Below, in pieces: positions 28,055 through 37,747 of a stretch of 47,205 bases of DNA (its first letter is position 1; each line of letters begins with the position of its first letter). The notes below the pieces were generated by a model. It was not told the origin of the DNA, ran no database searches, and worked only from the letters and a program-made list of their open reading frames with translations. The stretch lies in the NCBI GenBank assembly GCA_035259385.1, contig DATFWL010000165.1, positions 1-47,205 on the forward strand. The letters are read 5' to 3'. The stretch comes from QHWK01 sp035259385 (GTDB lineage: Bacteria > Acidobacteriota > Vicinamibacteria > Vicinamibacterales > CAVVIG01). The position numbers and the translations under genes were made by a program.

Positions 28055-30955
28055 TCACCTGATGCTGTCGTCGGTCAGCAGGCTTCCGCCGATGACCGGC
28101 GCCAACGGTGAAGCGACCAGCAGCGATGCGTGGATCGCAATGCGTACGGGTTGCTGCCGTACGATGCCCGCCATGTGCGCGGAATTGCGACCCCACTCCA
28201 GACCGTTGAGCGGAAGACCAGGCGGCACGCCGTCGCTCACCCGCAGGTGCGTGCCGTTGCCCGCCGGCGTCCCCACGTCGAGACCGAATCGGGGCTCGGT
28301 GGGTTGCTCCTGGATCACGATGTAGTACCCGGCGCCCGCACCACCTGCGCTCCCGGAGCCGCTGCCACCGACCACGGTTTCAGGGGAGAGATCGAAGCCG
28401 GCGAACGTGATGTCAGGCGCCATCGAGCCCGCGAACATCGGGTACATCTCGTCGGCGGGGCTCGGGCTCGGCCTGCGCACGCTGTTGACGACGATCGCCT
28501 TGACGACGTAGATGATGGCCGTCGGGTAGCGGCGCAGCAGGTCGCTGCGCAGCAGCATCACGAACCGCTCTCGCGCTGCCGTCGCGTGGGCTTCGCCGAG
28601 TGGGCGCGTGCCCCACTCGTGCAGTGGACGCACGTCGGCGCGGGGCGTTGCCGACCCGCGGCTGTCCCAGAACTGGTCGAAGCAGGTGCCACGCTGATCG
28701 GTCGGGAATCCGCGCCACAGCAGCTCGCGCCCCATCTCGACGTTCAGCCCCACCATGTACGCCTCGACGAACCGTCGGTTCGTCTTGAGGCCGAGCACCG
28801 AGTTCGGCAGCACGGCATCCACGCCAGGAAGCAGCAACTCCTGCGAGAGATCGCGGAGGGGCTGGTACATCGGCTGGCGGAATTTCGGAGCGGCCATGAC
28901 CGTGTCGACTGGTATCACTGTGCCCGGCGCTTCTGTCGCCGGCTGCGTTGCGTTGACGCCGGTCGCCACCACGGCGCGCGCGAGCGCAACGAACGCGCGG
29001 GCCGGCTCGATCTCCGCCTGGATCGCGGCACGCACCTGTGCCATCGGTAGCTGCGGAGGTGGCGTGAACGCGGTGGCCGTACGTGCCGGGTCGATGCGGG
29101 CGAGATGCGTCCGCGCCGCCGTCCGAAATGCGGCCGCCGCCGGACTGTCTGACGTGGGAGGGACCTGCGCGACCGGCGGCACGGGCACTGGTGCTCCCTC
29201 GGCGACGATTGCGAATCCCGGTCTCCCGGGCATGCTCTCGACGAGCGCTGCGGTCACTTCGTGGTAGGGGCGGACCAATCCCGGCACCAGCAGGTGGTCG
29301 ATGATGCTCTGGACGTTCGCGAGATCGAACCACGGGGGTCTAATGAAGGTGGCGCCGCCGACGTTCAGCGCTGCTACCCACGTGAAAGCCGCCGAGCGTG
29401 TCACACCCTGCCTCACGACCCGGCGGGTGATCGGACCGCGCTCGCGCCCGATGCGCCGCATCGCCGGGCTCGTGGCTCGCACGGGGATAGCGGTGGTGCC
29501 GATGCGCTTTACCAGCGTTTCGGTCGTTGGGATCAGCGCGGTGGCCGAGCTGCCGTGAAGACGGCCAAACGCCGGCGCCACCATCCGCAGCGCCCCGTCG
29601 TCGGTCAGCGCCTTGAAGTGGCGCGTATGCATGCTGATGCTCACCGCGAGACCGAGCTGCAGCTGGCGGAGACGCTGGTTTGCGGGCTGCAGATCCGCCG
29701 CCTGTTCCCAGGCCGCGGCCATCAACGCCTCCTGGTGTTCCTGCACCACGCGCGTGCCGAACGCGGCCACGCAGCGATGGCGCGGATCGAGATTCAGCTC
29801 GTCGAACCATGGGGTCGCGCCGGGCGTGACCGTCGACCGTGCGGCGTGCCACCGCCCGTACAACGGCGGCGCGAGCAGTGGGTCGGAGTCAGGGGCGCTG
29901 ACTTCCGTGCTGCCGGCTTCGTTGACGATCTCGGCCAGCGCCTGCTGAAACGGCGCGGCGGTTTCGGCGGGCCACGGCGGTGTGAGGGCATCCAGCGGCT
30001 GCAGCGCGCCAGTGAGCTCTATCGCCTCCGGGTACTCGATCGGGTCTCCGCCGGGCGACGTGGACGGCAGCGCGAAGCCAGGCCGCCTGATGTCGACGGG
30101 CCGGGCGCCCAGCCGCGGCGGAGCAGTGCGTGGCTTCAGCAGACGGACCAGCGACTCGAAGTCGCCGCCTTCACCAGTCCGGAAGCGCCACTGGTGATAG
30201 ACCGGCAGTCTCACCACGGTCGGCGCCGGGGTGAGCGACCACGCCGGCTGAAGGCCGGTCGGTCCGGTCAGTTCGGCTTCGGTGACCGCGAGGCCGAGGC
30301 CGGCCCGTCGTCCCACTTCGAATGCGGGTACGACGCAGGCGATGTAGTCGGTGTTCGCCGTGAGCAGCCGGGGACACAACAGACGCGACAGCGAGAGCGC
30401 GGGATCGCCTGCCAGCGTCGCGCGCAAGTCCGCCGCGCTCGCGCCGATCGAACCGGCCGCCTGCGAAAGTGCCCAGAGAAATGATTCCGTCAAGTCGGGC
30501 AGCTCATCGCCGGGATGTGCCGGCGCCCGGATCTCGAGCACGGGGAGCGCGGTGTCGGGGGAGCTATAGAGCGTCACCCCTTCTTGCGCACGCACGACGG
30601 CAAGGCAGAGCCACGGGCGCAGCCGTCCCGTCGGGTCGGCGCAGGCGGGCGTGAAGAGCCAGGGGAAGTCCGGGCGATCGAACTCGATTGCGGCAAAGTA
30701 GTTCGGCTCGAAATCCGCGGTGCCTGGCCGCGGATCCATGCGAACGATCTCGTGCGGGTCGATGCCGACGACGTCGAAAGGGCCTCGAAGGCGTACAGGA
30801 ACCGTCTCGACGGGCTCGATCGAGAGGATCGAGATGCCCGCGTTCAGGTCGACGACGGCCCGCTGGTTCGAGCCGAGCGTGTCGACTGCCGAAATGACGG
30901 TGGCGGCACCTTGCCGAACCCACGGAAAGAAGATGACGTTGGCGTCTGCAGGCAC
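28055..30955 (-). CDS. Large-protein operon gene 3: unassigned 966-aa protein
   Basis: The start is GTG 30955 with GAGGG upstream, 10 nt after the DUF6603 gene's stop. No characterised domain is recognised. The N-terminal 200 residues are the most structured-looking: VPVRLRGPFDVVGIDPHEIV (53-72), EPNYFAAIEFDRPDFPWLFT (83-102) and RLRPWLCLAVV (111-121). The middle contains HQEALMAAAWEQAADLQPAN and LQLGLAVSISMHTRHFKAL helices. The C-terminal part holds KTNRRFVEAYMVGLNVEMGRELLWRGF and a Gly/Ser-rich GGSGSGSAGGAGAG linker before a final beta-like region. There is no signal peptide and no membrane helix. Its family relation to genes 4 and 5 is unclear, but the DRPDFPWLFTP block suggests a conserved core. 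Confidence 0.77.
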   Translation of the reverse strand: MPADANVIFFPWVRQGAATVISAVDTLGSNQRAVVDLNAGISILSIEPVETVPVRLRGPFDVVGIDPHEIVRMDPRPGTADFEPNYFAAIEFDRPDFPWLFTPACADPTGRLRPWLCLAVVRAQEGVTLYSSPDTALPVLEIRAPAHPGDELPDLTESFLWALSQAAGSIGASAADLRATLAGDPALSLSRLLCPRLLTANTDYIACVVPAFEVGRRAGLGLAVTEAELTGPTGLQPAWSLTPAPTVVRLPVYHQWRFRTGEGGDFESLVRLLKPRTAPPRLGARPVDIRRPGFALPSTSPGGDPIEYPEAIELTGALQPLDALTPPWPAETAAPFQQALAEIVNEAGSTEVSAPDSDPLLAPPLYGRWHAARSTVTPGATPWFDELNLDPRHRCVAAFGTRVVQEHQEALMAAAWEQAADLQPANQRLRQLQLGLAVSISMHTRHFKALTDDGALRMVAPAFGRLHGSSATALIPTTETLVKRIGTTAIPVRATSPAMRRIGRERGPITRRVVRQGVTRSAAFTWVAALNVGGATFIRPPWFDLANVQSIIDHLLVPGLVRPYHEVTAALVESMPGRPGFAIVAEGAPVPVPPVAQVPPTSDSPAAAAFRTAARTHLARIDPARTATAFTPPPQLPMAQVRAAIQAEIEPARAFVALARAVVATGVNATQPATEAPGTVIPVDTVMAAPKFRQPMYQPLRDLSQELLLPGVDAVLPNSVLGLKTNRRFVEAYMVGLNVEMGRELLWRGFPTDQRGTCFDQFWDSRGSATPRADVRPLHEWGTRPLGEAHATAARERFVMLLRSDLLRRYPTAIIYVVKAIVVNSVRRPSPSPADEMYPMFAGSMAPDITFAGFDLSPETVVGGSGSGSAGGAGAGYYIVIQEQPTEPRFGLDVGTPAGNGTHLRVSDGVPPGLPLNGLEWGRNSAHMAGIVRQQPVRIAIHASLLVASPLAPVIGGSLLTDDSIR

Positions 30956-30965
30956 GCGTCGGCCC

Positions 30966-33900
30966 TCACTGAGCGACGGATTCGTACTGCGGCACCATCT
31001 GCCACCGTGCGAATCCCGTCGCTGTCTGTCGATTGAGCCTGGCTACTGCGGCTTGAATCTCCGACCACGTGGCGTCGGCGGATGGCGGCGGCGACGTGCT
31101 AGCCGTGTCGTTCACCGACGCGATGATCCAGCGGGGCGAGCGCAGCGTGACGGCTTTCGGCGCCGACGAGTCACGGAACCGCGCCAGGCCCACGGTGCGA
31201 ATCGACGCCTGTGCCGCCGCGCCGGAGCGAGACTGCCGCAGCAGCATCTGTGTGCTCAACGCGTACTCGGGCGCTGGAGTGGACGGCTCCCCAGCGTCGT
31301 CGATGACCATCGACTTGTAGGCCAGCGGTACGGCAACGGTCTGCGCTTCATTGAACGTCACCGCGTTGCTTCCGAACACGAGGCCCGCGTCCATGTCGTC
31401 GAACGACGGGCTGGCGAGCTTCTCGTCGTCACTCATGTCGAAGAACTGCGCCGGTACGAACTGGTCCTGGACCGCATCGGCCTGCACCATCACGCCGTTC
31501 AGGAAGGCCGACACGTGGAACCTGCGAACGCCGGCCACCGGGGCGCCGCCGAACGTATCGATGTCGCGGTCGGCGTTGAGCGGCACCACTGATTGCTTCA
31601 CCATCAGGCTGCCGAGCGGATCGAGCACCAGCGTGGTGCCCGGCTGCAGTGCTCGCAGGGTGACGCCGTGCTGCCGGTTGGAGGCGCCGCGCGTGCTCCA
31701 GCTCTCGGGTGCCTTCAGAGCCCGCCGCAGCTCCGCCAGTACGTCCACTGCGGGCGGCAGCGGCGGCTTCTCGCCGTCGATGAGCGTCTTGTCGAAGCGC
31801 ACCGTGAAGTCGCACCACAAGATCTCGAAGGACGCCTTGCCGCTCACTCGCAGCGGGCGCGGCCCTTCCAGCTCTCCGGCCAGCGACACCTTGAACAGGT
31901 TCCGCGATCCTCTTTTGAGCTGGATCGATGCGTGGAAGTCCGCCAGGAAGTGGAACGGGGCCAGCTGCACCAGCACGTCGAACCCGACGTCGCCCTCGAG
32001 CGTGAACCCGTAGGCCGCGGCGTAGAGTTGCGCTCGCGCGCCGAACTGGATCGTGTTCGACGTGATGGCGAAATACGCTGCGCACGTGAGCCGCGGATTG
32101 TTTCCGGCCGACAGCGCGATCGTGATCCGATCGAGCTGCGGGAACCCCGCAGGCGGCATGAAGCGCGGATTGAGCCCGCCCACGGCGATCGCGAAGCCGG
32201 CGCCAGGGCCCGTGAACCGCGCGCGCAGGGCCATTCCTCCGGTCAGGACGTACTTGTGCGCCAGCCGCGAATCCACGAGGACGGCGTCGATGGCGGCGGT
32301 CCCCTCGTCGAAGTCGATCACGCCCATCGCATCGAGGTTCAGCCGGACGAGATCGTTGTCGCGTGACGGCAGGAGCGCGCTGATGCGGCCCACCGCGATC
32401 AGGCGCCGGCGCGCGCCGAATTCGAAGATGAGCGCGAGCTCCAGGAGCACGAGCGTCGGCGAGAACCAGCCGATCTTCGCGAGCACGCCGAACAGGTAGC
32501 TGCCGGGCCGCGCGGGGAAGGCCGTGGCGAGGTTGCGGATGATCTCGGGCGCGTTGCGGATCGGATCGCGAGGGAACAGGAGCGTGCCGAGCGTGTTGTT
32601 CTTCAGCCCCTCGCGCATCGCCTCTTCGCTGAAGGTGCGGTTGATGGCGACGATGCCCCCGATGCCCTGCAGTGTGCAGGCCATGCCGATCGGAATGGGC
32701 CGGAAGCCCTCCGCGGTGATGAACACGATCAGCGAGTACCCCGGGCTGCCATCCGGTAGCGTCGTGGCGACGAGTCCGAACGCCTTCAGCGTGATGCGCT
32801 CGTTCAGCGTGAGCTGCATGACGCCTGCATAGAGTTGCTGCGCCGGATCGCGATACAGAAAACCACCGCCGGTCAGCACGCCCTTGGCGTCGATCGCGAG
32901 CCCGACGCCGTCGGGCAGTTTCGGCGCGACGGCGAGATCGCAGAACCCGAGGTTCGCCTCGTCCGGATCGTCCGGCAGCCTCAGTGCCACGCGGAGGCCG
33001 ATCCGATCGATTCGGGCCAATATGGGGCCGAGCCTGGTACTGAGCGACGTCGCGGCCTCGAGCATGTACGCGCGGCTGTCGTCGGACCCTTCCACGCCGA
33101 CGCGCATCTGGACGTCATTGACGGTGAGTGGACCAAGCGACTTGCCGATCGGGATCCGAATCGACACGCCGGGCCCGGTCGATTCGGGCTTCGGCAGAGG
33201 AGGAAGTGGCGGCGGGACAATCGCCCCGCCCGGCGGAGGCAACGGCGCCGGAGCCGTCGCCGGCGCCCCTGCCGGACCGACGGATGGCACCTGTCCCTCG
33301 AGAAACAGCCCGCGCGTGCTGCTCAGGCCAACGGCGCAGTCGACGACGACGCGTAAGCCGTCCGCGGGGATGAGGCGGTCGAGAAAGTTGTCGAAGATCT
33401 TGCCGACCGAAAGCACGCCGTTGCGGACGGTCGTCTTGATGACCTGCTCCGCCTTCGTCGCGGTGGCCTCGAAGCGCAGGAGCCCGACGGACAGACCGGT
33501 CCCCTTGGCGAACCTGATGTCGTACGCCTTCTTGCTGATCGGATCCGGCCGCGCCTCGATCGCGACGCCGCCGCGAAAATCGGTGCCGGCGCCTGGTGGG
33601 CTGATCTCGAAGTTCGTGGACGTGAAGCCCGCGGGCTTCCGGAACAGTAGACTTACGCCGCTGTCAATCGACATCTGGCCGGCGGCATACCAGGGTTCGC
33701 CGATCTCGACATCGAACTCGAAGCTGTCTCCCACCGAGAGGAACACGCCCGGCCCGCCTTGTGTGCGAGGCACCAGCGCGATCGATGTCAGCATCGTTTC
33801 CGTCAATGGACCGCCGGTGCCGTGACTCCCGAACACGCCCGCGAACTCGTAGCTGAGCGTACGAGCCAGCGTTCGATCGACCGCCGTCGGCGTGTCGCTG

Positions 33901-34559
33901 CCTGGCACGCCGGGAACAAGATCCCAGCCGTACATCACGTCGTCGGCTTGCGGTAGCTTCTTGCCATACGCCAGCATCGCGGCTACGGCCAGAAACGTAC
34001 GGTCGGCGATGCGCTGCACTCCGCGGTCGTCGGCGAAGTTGCTCTGGCTGAACCAGGCGTCCCGATTGAAGACGAGATCGACGGCCCGGCGCATCACCGC
34101 AGGCAGGCCTAGGAAGAAACCGAACTGGCCGCCGTACGTGGAACTGAACTCTTCAGCGAAGCTCACTGCCTGCAGAAGGAAGTACAAGCGCGGCGCGCGG
34201 AGCCGGACGAAGTTGATCGCGAGCAGGTCCAGCAGGCTGCGAAACGCCTCCTGCACGACTGCCTGAGTGCCGAGGTTCAGCGAGTCGACAAACGATCGCA
34301 GCGCGTCGACGCACGCGCGAATGTCCTGCACCGCCGCGAGGAAGGCCTCGAGGTCGGGCTCCGCGGCGTCGCGATAGGCTTTGACGCTGGCGAGCCCCGC
34401 CGGCGGAAACTGTGGCGGCGCCGACGGAGACGACGGGTTGCCGCCGAGATCCGCAATGATCGCGCGGCGGGTGTCTGCGCCGGTCAGGAGGTCGCGCGCG
34501 TCCTCGAGCAGTTCGGCCAGCGTTCCGAGCAGCGTCTGGGTCACCGACTTCTGGGCCAT
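30966..34559 (-). CDS. Large-protein operon gene 2: DUF6603-containing protein
   Basis: ATG 34559 has GAGGCGAG upstream and lies 27 nt after the PhoD-like stop; 1197 aa. The N-terminal 200 residues are helical (LLGTLAELLEDARDLL, LEAFLAAVQDIRACVDAL). A proline-rich linker sits at about 425-465 (APAPLPPPGG, VPPPLPPLPKP). Residues about 550-720 match DUF6603 (PF20248) as I remember it: GVGLAIDAKGVLTGGGFLYR, LVATTLPDGSPGYSLIVFI, CTLQGIGGIVAINRTF, then FPARPGSYLFGVLAKIGW. The C-terminal half continues as alternating beta strands. DUF6603 proteins are known from bacteria and fungi without assigned function. There is no signal peptide. The alternating-strand pattern suggests a long beta-rich or lipid-binding surface, which is inference. 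Confidence 0.85.
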   Translation of the reverse strand: MAQKSVTQTLLGTLAELLEDARDLLTGADTRRAIIADLGGNPSSPSAPPQFPPAGLASVKAYRDAAEPDLEAFLAAVQDIRACVDALRSFVDSLNLGTQAVVQEAFRSLLDLLAINFVRLRAPRLYFLLQAVSFAEEFSSTYGGQFGFFLGLPAVMRRAVDLVFNRDAWFSQSNFADDRGVQRIADRTFLAVAAMLAYGKKLPQADDVMYGWDLVPGVPGSDTPTAVDRTLARTLSYEFAGVFGSHGTGGPLTETMLTSIALVPRTQGGPGVFLSVGDSFEFDVEIGEPWYAAGQMSIDSGVSLLFRKPAGFTSTNFEISPPGAGTDFRGGVAIEARPDPISKKAYDIRFAKGTGLSVGLLRFEATATKAEQVIKTTVRNGVLSVGKIFDNFLDRLIPADGLRVVVDCAVGLSSTRGLFLEGQVPSVGPAGAPATAPAPLPPPGGAIVPPPLPPLPKPESTGPGVSIRIPIGKSLGPLTVNDVQMRVGVEGSDDSRAYMLEAATSLSTRLGPILARIDRIGLRVALRLPDDPDEANLGFCDLAVAPKLPDGVGLAIDAKGVLTGGGFLYRDPAQQLYAGVMQLTLNERITLKAFGLVATTLPDGSPGYSLIVFITAEGFRPIPIGMACTLQGIGGIVAINRTFSEEAMREGLKNNTLGTLLFPRDPIRNAPEIIRNLATAFPARPGSYLFGVLAKIGWFSPTLVLLELALIFEFGARRRLIAVGRISALLPSRDNDLVRLNLDAMGVIDFDEGTAAIDAVLVDSRLAHKYVLTGGMALRARFTGPGAGFAIAVGGLNPRFMPPAGFPQLDRITIALSAGNNPRLTCAAYFAITSNTIQFGARAQLYAAAYGFTLEGDVGFDVLVQLAPFHFLADFHASIQLKRGSRNLFKVSLAGELEGPRPLRVSGKASFEILWCDFTVRFDKTLIDGEKPPLPPAVDVLAELRRALKAPESWSTRGASNRQHGVTLRALQPGTTLVLDPLGSLMVKQSVVPLNADRDIDTFGGAPVAGVRRFHVSAFLNGVMVQADAVQDQFVPAQFFDMSDDEKLASPSFDDMDAGLVFGSNAVTFNEAQTVAVPLAYKSMVIDDAGEPSTPAPEYALSTQMLLRQSRSGAAAQASIRTVGLARFRDSSAPKAVTLRSPRWIIASVNDTASTSPPPSADATWSEIQAAVARLNRQTATGFARWQMVPQYESVAQ

Positions 34560-34586
34560 CTCTCGCCTCGCGCCCGGTCGTGACGA

Positions 34587-37433
34587 TTACGGCTGCGCCG
34601 TCGTGACGCGCGTCTCTTCCGCGCCGAGCGGTTGCAGCGACAGGATCTCGGGCCGTACCTGCTCCGGCGCGGCAAGTCCCGCGTCGTGCATCATGAAGAG
34701 TTCCGGTTTGAGCGGGGTGTCGCCGACGTCTTCGGGAAGCCGCGCCGCCGTATAGACCTCGTGAATCGCGTGCAGCACGGTGCCGTGCTGCTCGAATCGG
34801 ACGACACCGAAGTTGCTTCGGAAGAGGATCTGCCGCGAGTTGCGCAACGTCTTGACCGCTCGTTGGTGGCGCGCGGCCGCCGCCTCGTAACCCTGGAGCG
34901 CGCGCGGACCGCCAGGTTCGGTCAACATGGCTTCGGCGTCCACGGTGATCTCGAGCGGCTGAATCGCCGGCGGGCGCGCTAGGTCGGCGCGCCGGTCGAA
35001 GATCGGCTCGACACGCCACGACCAGTCAGGCATCTGCGCCGGATTGACGACGCTGCCCTGCGGCCAGCCGTAGGTCGGAATCATCGTCGGCTCGAGGCGG
35101 AGCCTGGCGCGGAGCGCACGCGGCACGTCCGCTTCGGTCGTCCCCGCCGGGAGCAGCACAGGATTCGACGGCTTGACATTCCACCCGAGGCGCTCGGCGC
35201 CGATCTTCGCGCGAACGATCTTGTGGGCGAGCGCCATGCTGCGGTCCACCGTCGTGATGTAGGAGGGCATCACGTTCTTGAAACCGCTGCTGGTGAACTG
35301 AACGATTCGCGCGGGATCCTGCGCGCCTTTGCGCCAATAGCTCATCACGGTGCTGGCGGAGTAGTGCACGTCGCCCGACAGCAGCACCACGTGGCGATAC
35401 GGCTCGAGACGGCGGAGCAGCGCCTCGAGCGTCTTCGGATCGAACGCCCACGCTTCGATGGCGTCCGGGTTGGTCCCCATCATGCCGCGCGATCCGATCC
35501 GCAGCCCCGGCTGCAGCAGCTTTTCATAGTCCGTCACGTCGAACGCGCGAAACGCTGCGGGCGCCACCAGCTCGTCGAGAATCGGCGGCCCCAGCACCTG
35601 CAGCGGTGCAATGACGATCAGGACCTCCTTGCCATCGGTAAACGGGCCCGGCGGCACCTGGTCGGTCTGCGGCGTGTTCTGGGTTTGATCCAGTGATCCG
35701 GCCACGTTGCCCGGCGGTCCGTTCCGCGACACGAAACTGCGCCGCGTCCGGTTATCGAGCGCCACCGCGAGGTGCTTGGGTCCGGGCACCGAAAAGTGCC
35801 AGGTGACCGGCGGGTTCACCGCTGAAACGCTGCCGTCCAGGTCGTCGACCACGCCAAACAGGTTGAAGCCGAGTAGCGCATCGATGTCGTTGGCGACCGT
35901 GGCGTTCGGCCCTTTGGGTTCGCCAGCGGGGAACAGGCCGGCGATTCTTTCGAGAAGCTGCCGGTGGACCCCGAGGCGCTCGTACTTGAGCGGATCGTTG
36001 CCCCAGTCCTGGAAGAGCGCGTAGCTGACCAGTGCGTTGCGGATCGTCATCACGCCGAGCGACCTGTTGTACACGCGGTCGTACCACGTTCGATTGAGGT
36101 TCCAATCATCGGTGACGTCGTGATCGTCGAAGATCATGTACGTCGGGATGTTGGCAAGCACGCGACGCACCTTGGCCAGCCCGCCCTCGAAGAGCGTCAG
36201 CTGTGCGCGATGAGCCTCGAATTTCTGCTTCAGTTCCTCCACGTGCTTCGCGTAGGCTTCAGCCCGCTGCTCCGGCGTGCGCCTGTCGTCCGGCTTCGGT
36301 GGATCGAAAAAGACGTCGTAGTTCTGGAACGGCGACACCTTGCGTTCGGACTCGGGCAGGTCGTGGCCGCGCGACTCTTTGCCGCCTACCGGCGCGTCGA
36401 GGTAAGTCGGAATGCGGTCTGGCCACGCCGGAGGATCCGGCATCAACTGCTCGTCGGTTGGCAGGTCGAGCGCACCCGTCGTGCCGGTCTTGCGCGGCCA
36501 GCACGCATCGCTCCAGACCGACAGGTACGTCGCGGCGAACTCGCCGAGCGAAAACAGATGCGCCCAGCCATCCACCGTCGTCATCTGGGCGTCTACAGTC
36601 GTCAGCAGGAAACGGCGGCCGGCGGGGAAGTAGGCGTGGTCCGCCGGCAACGCGAAATCGTCCGCGTCACCCGGCGACGTTTTGCGGGTGGCGCTCGGCC
36701 CGTAGTGGTCGAAAGAGGTCGGCGCGGCGCTCACGTTCCGGCGCAGGTTGTCCACGATGAGCCGTTCGATCGCGCCGCCACCCGCCACGGTGCCAATGAG
36801 CTCCTTGCCCAGGTCGATCGACATCCGCAGCTGCACGGGGCTCACGTCGTCGGCATAGATCTGATCGCCGCCGAGAAACAGCTGGTGCGGTCGTTTCAGC
36901 GGGTCGCTGAAGGGGCACGCTCCGTTGGCTTGCATCACGTCGTCGATCCACACCATTGCGTCGAGATGGTCGCAGTTCACTCGGCGACACGATCCAAACA
37001 CGACGCGAAGGTCCGTGATGGTGGCCGGCGGCAGTGAGAAGCTCGGGAGGAAGTGTTCCTCGAACCCAAGCGGCTGGCTCGGTCTTCCGAACACCTGGCC
37101 CGCTGTGAGCAGCCCGAGCGAGTTGAGCGTGCTTGTACCGCTGTTGGTCGCGATCGAGAGGTCGTAGGAATAGAGCCGTCCGGGCTGCAGCACGCGCGGC
37201 GACGTCACAGGGATCTTGAGAGTCGCGACCGCTACGTGAAGGCGCCCGCCAACTCGCAGCGTCGCAGTGCCGGGATCGGAACTGAGGAAGACGTTACTCG
37301 CGCCGGCGGCGACGCGGCCTTCCCACAGCTTGACGGTCACGGTGGCCGGCTCGCGCAGCGCCACCCAGACCGAAACGAGGGTCGGCTCCACTCGTCGCAA
37401 TATCGGACCACACAGCAGGAGTGGCAGATCCAT
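34587..37433 (-). CDS. Large-protein operon gene 1: PhoD-like metallophosphatase/phosphodiesterase
   Basis: ATG 37433 is chosen for its AGGAG 6 nt upstream and for the product start MDLPLLLCGPILRRVEP; the frame upstream is open but arginine-rich and not protein-like. The product is 948 aa. PhoD-family (PF09423) metal-site motifs are intact: FGSCRR (146-151), LFLGGDQIYADD (185-196), IFDDHDVTDDW (about 434-444) and LLSGDVHYS (about 683-691). Known PhoD enzymes hydrolyse phosphate mono- and diesters such as teichoic acid using Fe/Ca. An N-terminal beta domain precedes the catalytic part. Unlike typical PhoD there is no Tat signal (no RR-FLK), so it is predicted cytosolic or exported by another route. 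First gene of the block; the C-terminal 250 residues have no family I can name. Confidence 0.9.
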   Translation of the reverse strand: MDLPLLLCGPILRRVEPTLVSVWVALREPATVTVKLWEGRVAAGASNVFLSSDPGTATLRVGGRLHVAVATLKIPVTSPRVLQPGRLYSYDLSIATNSGTSTLNSLGLLTAGQVFGRPSQPLGFEEHFLPSFSLPPATITDLRVVFGSCRRVNCDHLDAMVWIDDVMQANGACPFSDPLKRPHQLFLGGDQIYADDVSPVQLRMSIDLGKELIGTVAGGGAIERLIVDNLRRNVSAAPTSFDHYGPSATRKTSPGDADDFALPADHAYFPAGRRFLLTTVDAQMTTVDGWAHLFSLGEFAATYLSVWSDACWPRKTGTTGALDLPTDEQLMPDPPAWPDRIPTYLDAPVGGKESRGHDLPESERKVSPFQNYDVFFDPPKPDDRRTPEQRAEAYAKHVEELKQKFEAHRAQLTLFEGGLAKVRRVLANIPTYMIFDDHDVTDDWNLNRTWYDRVYNRSLGVMTIRNALVSYALFQDWGNDPLKYERLGVHRQLLERIAGLFPAGEPKGPNATVANDIDALLGFNLFGVVDDLDGSVSAVNPPVTWHFSVPGPKHLAVALDNRTRRSFVSRNGPPGNVAGSLDQTQNTPQTDQVPPGPFTDGKEVLIVIAPLQVLGPPILDELVAPAAFRAFDVTDYEKLLQPGLRIGSRGMMGTNPDAIEAWAFDPKTLEALLRRLEPYRHVVLLSGDVHYSASTVMSYWRKGAQDPARIVQFTSSGFKNVMPSYITTVDRSMALAHKIVRAKIGAERLGWNVKPSNPVLLPAGTTEADVPRALRARLRLEPTMIPTYGWPQGSVVNPAQMPDWSWRVEPIFDRRADLARPPAIQPLEITVDAEAMLTEPGGPRALQGYEAAAARHQRAVKTLRNSRQILFRSNFGVVRFEQHGTVLHAIHEVYTAARLPEDVGDTPLKPELFMMHDAGLAAPEQVRPEILSLQPLGAEETRVTTAQP

Positions 37434-37745
37434 GCAATCTCCTGAGTCGGGAGCGGCAGGGTATGCCCGTTGAGGCGGCCGAACGGTATCACGCCGGCCG
37501 CGTGGTCTCAAGAAACAACAAGGAAAAAACAATGAAACAATAAATAAGACTGCAAAGCTGAGATCGCTTAGGCACTTGCCCCACCAACAGGAAGTACTGA
37601 AAAGGCATTCTGCTGGCGCCGAACGAGCAGCCGTGATCAGTTCATCGAAGGCCGATCGCCGTCGCGATCGTCGATGCAGAGAGCACGGTGAGCACCAGGC
37701 GCATCGCGCACGTTCCACCCGACGCGCGCGATATCTGCCGGTCCA
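37434..37745. promoter_or_regulatory. Intergenic region with AT-rich island upstream of large-protein operon
   Basis: No gene is supported. The segment 37509-37560 is exceptionally A-rich on the + strand (AACAAGGAAAAAACAATG, then AAACAATAAATAAGAC) in an otherwise GC-rich window. It lies 75-130 bp upstream of the PhoD-like start, where a promoter, UP element or nucleoid-protein site for the - strand operon would be expected. I cannot fit a good -35/-10 pair. Confidence 0.4.
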
Positions 37746-37747
37746 TC

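Noticed and set aside
29261..30484. 407-codon open frame on + over the 966-aa gene
   Set aside because: Composition is dominated by Arg and Gly, no motif is visible, and it conflicts with the tightly packed operon on -.
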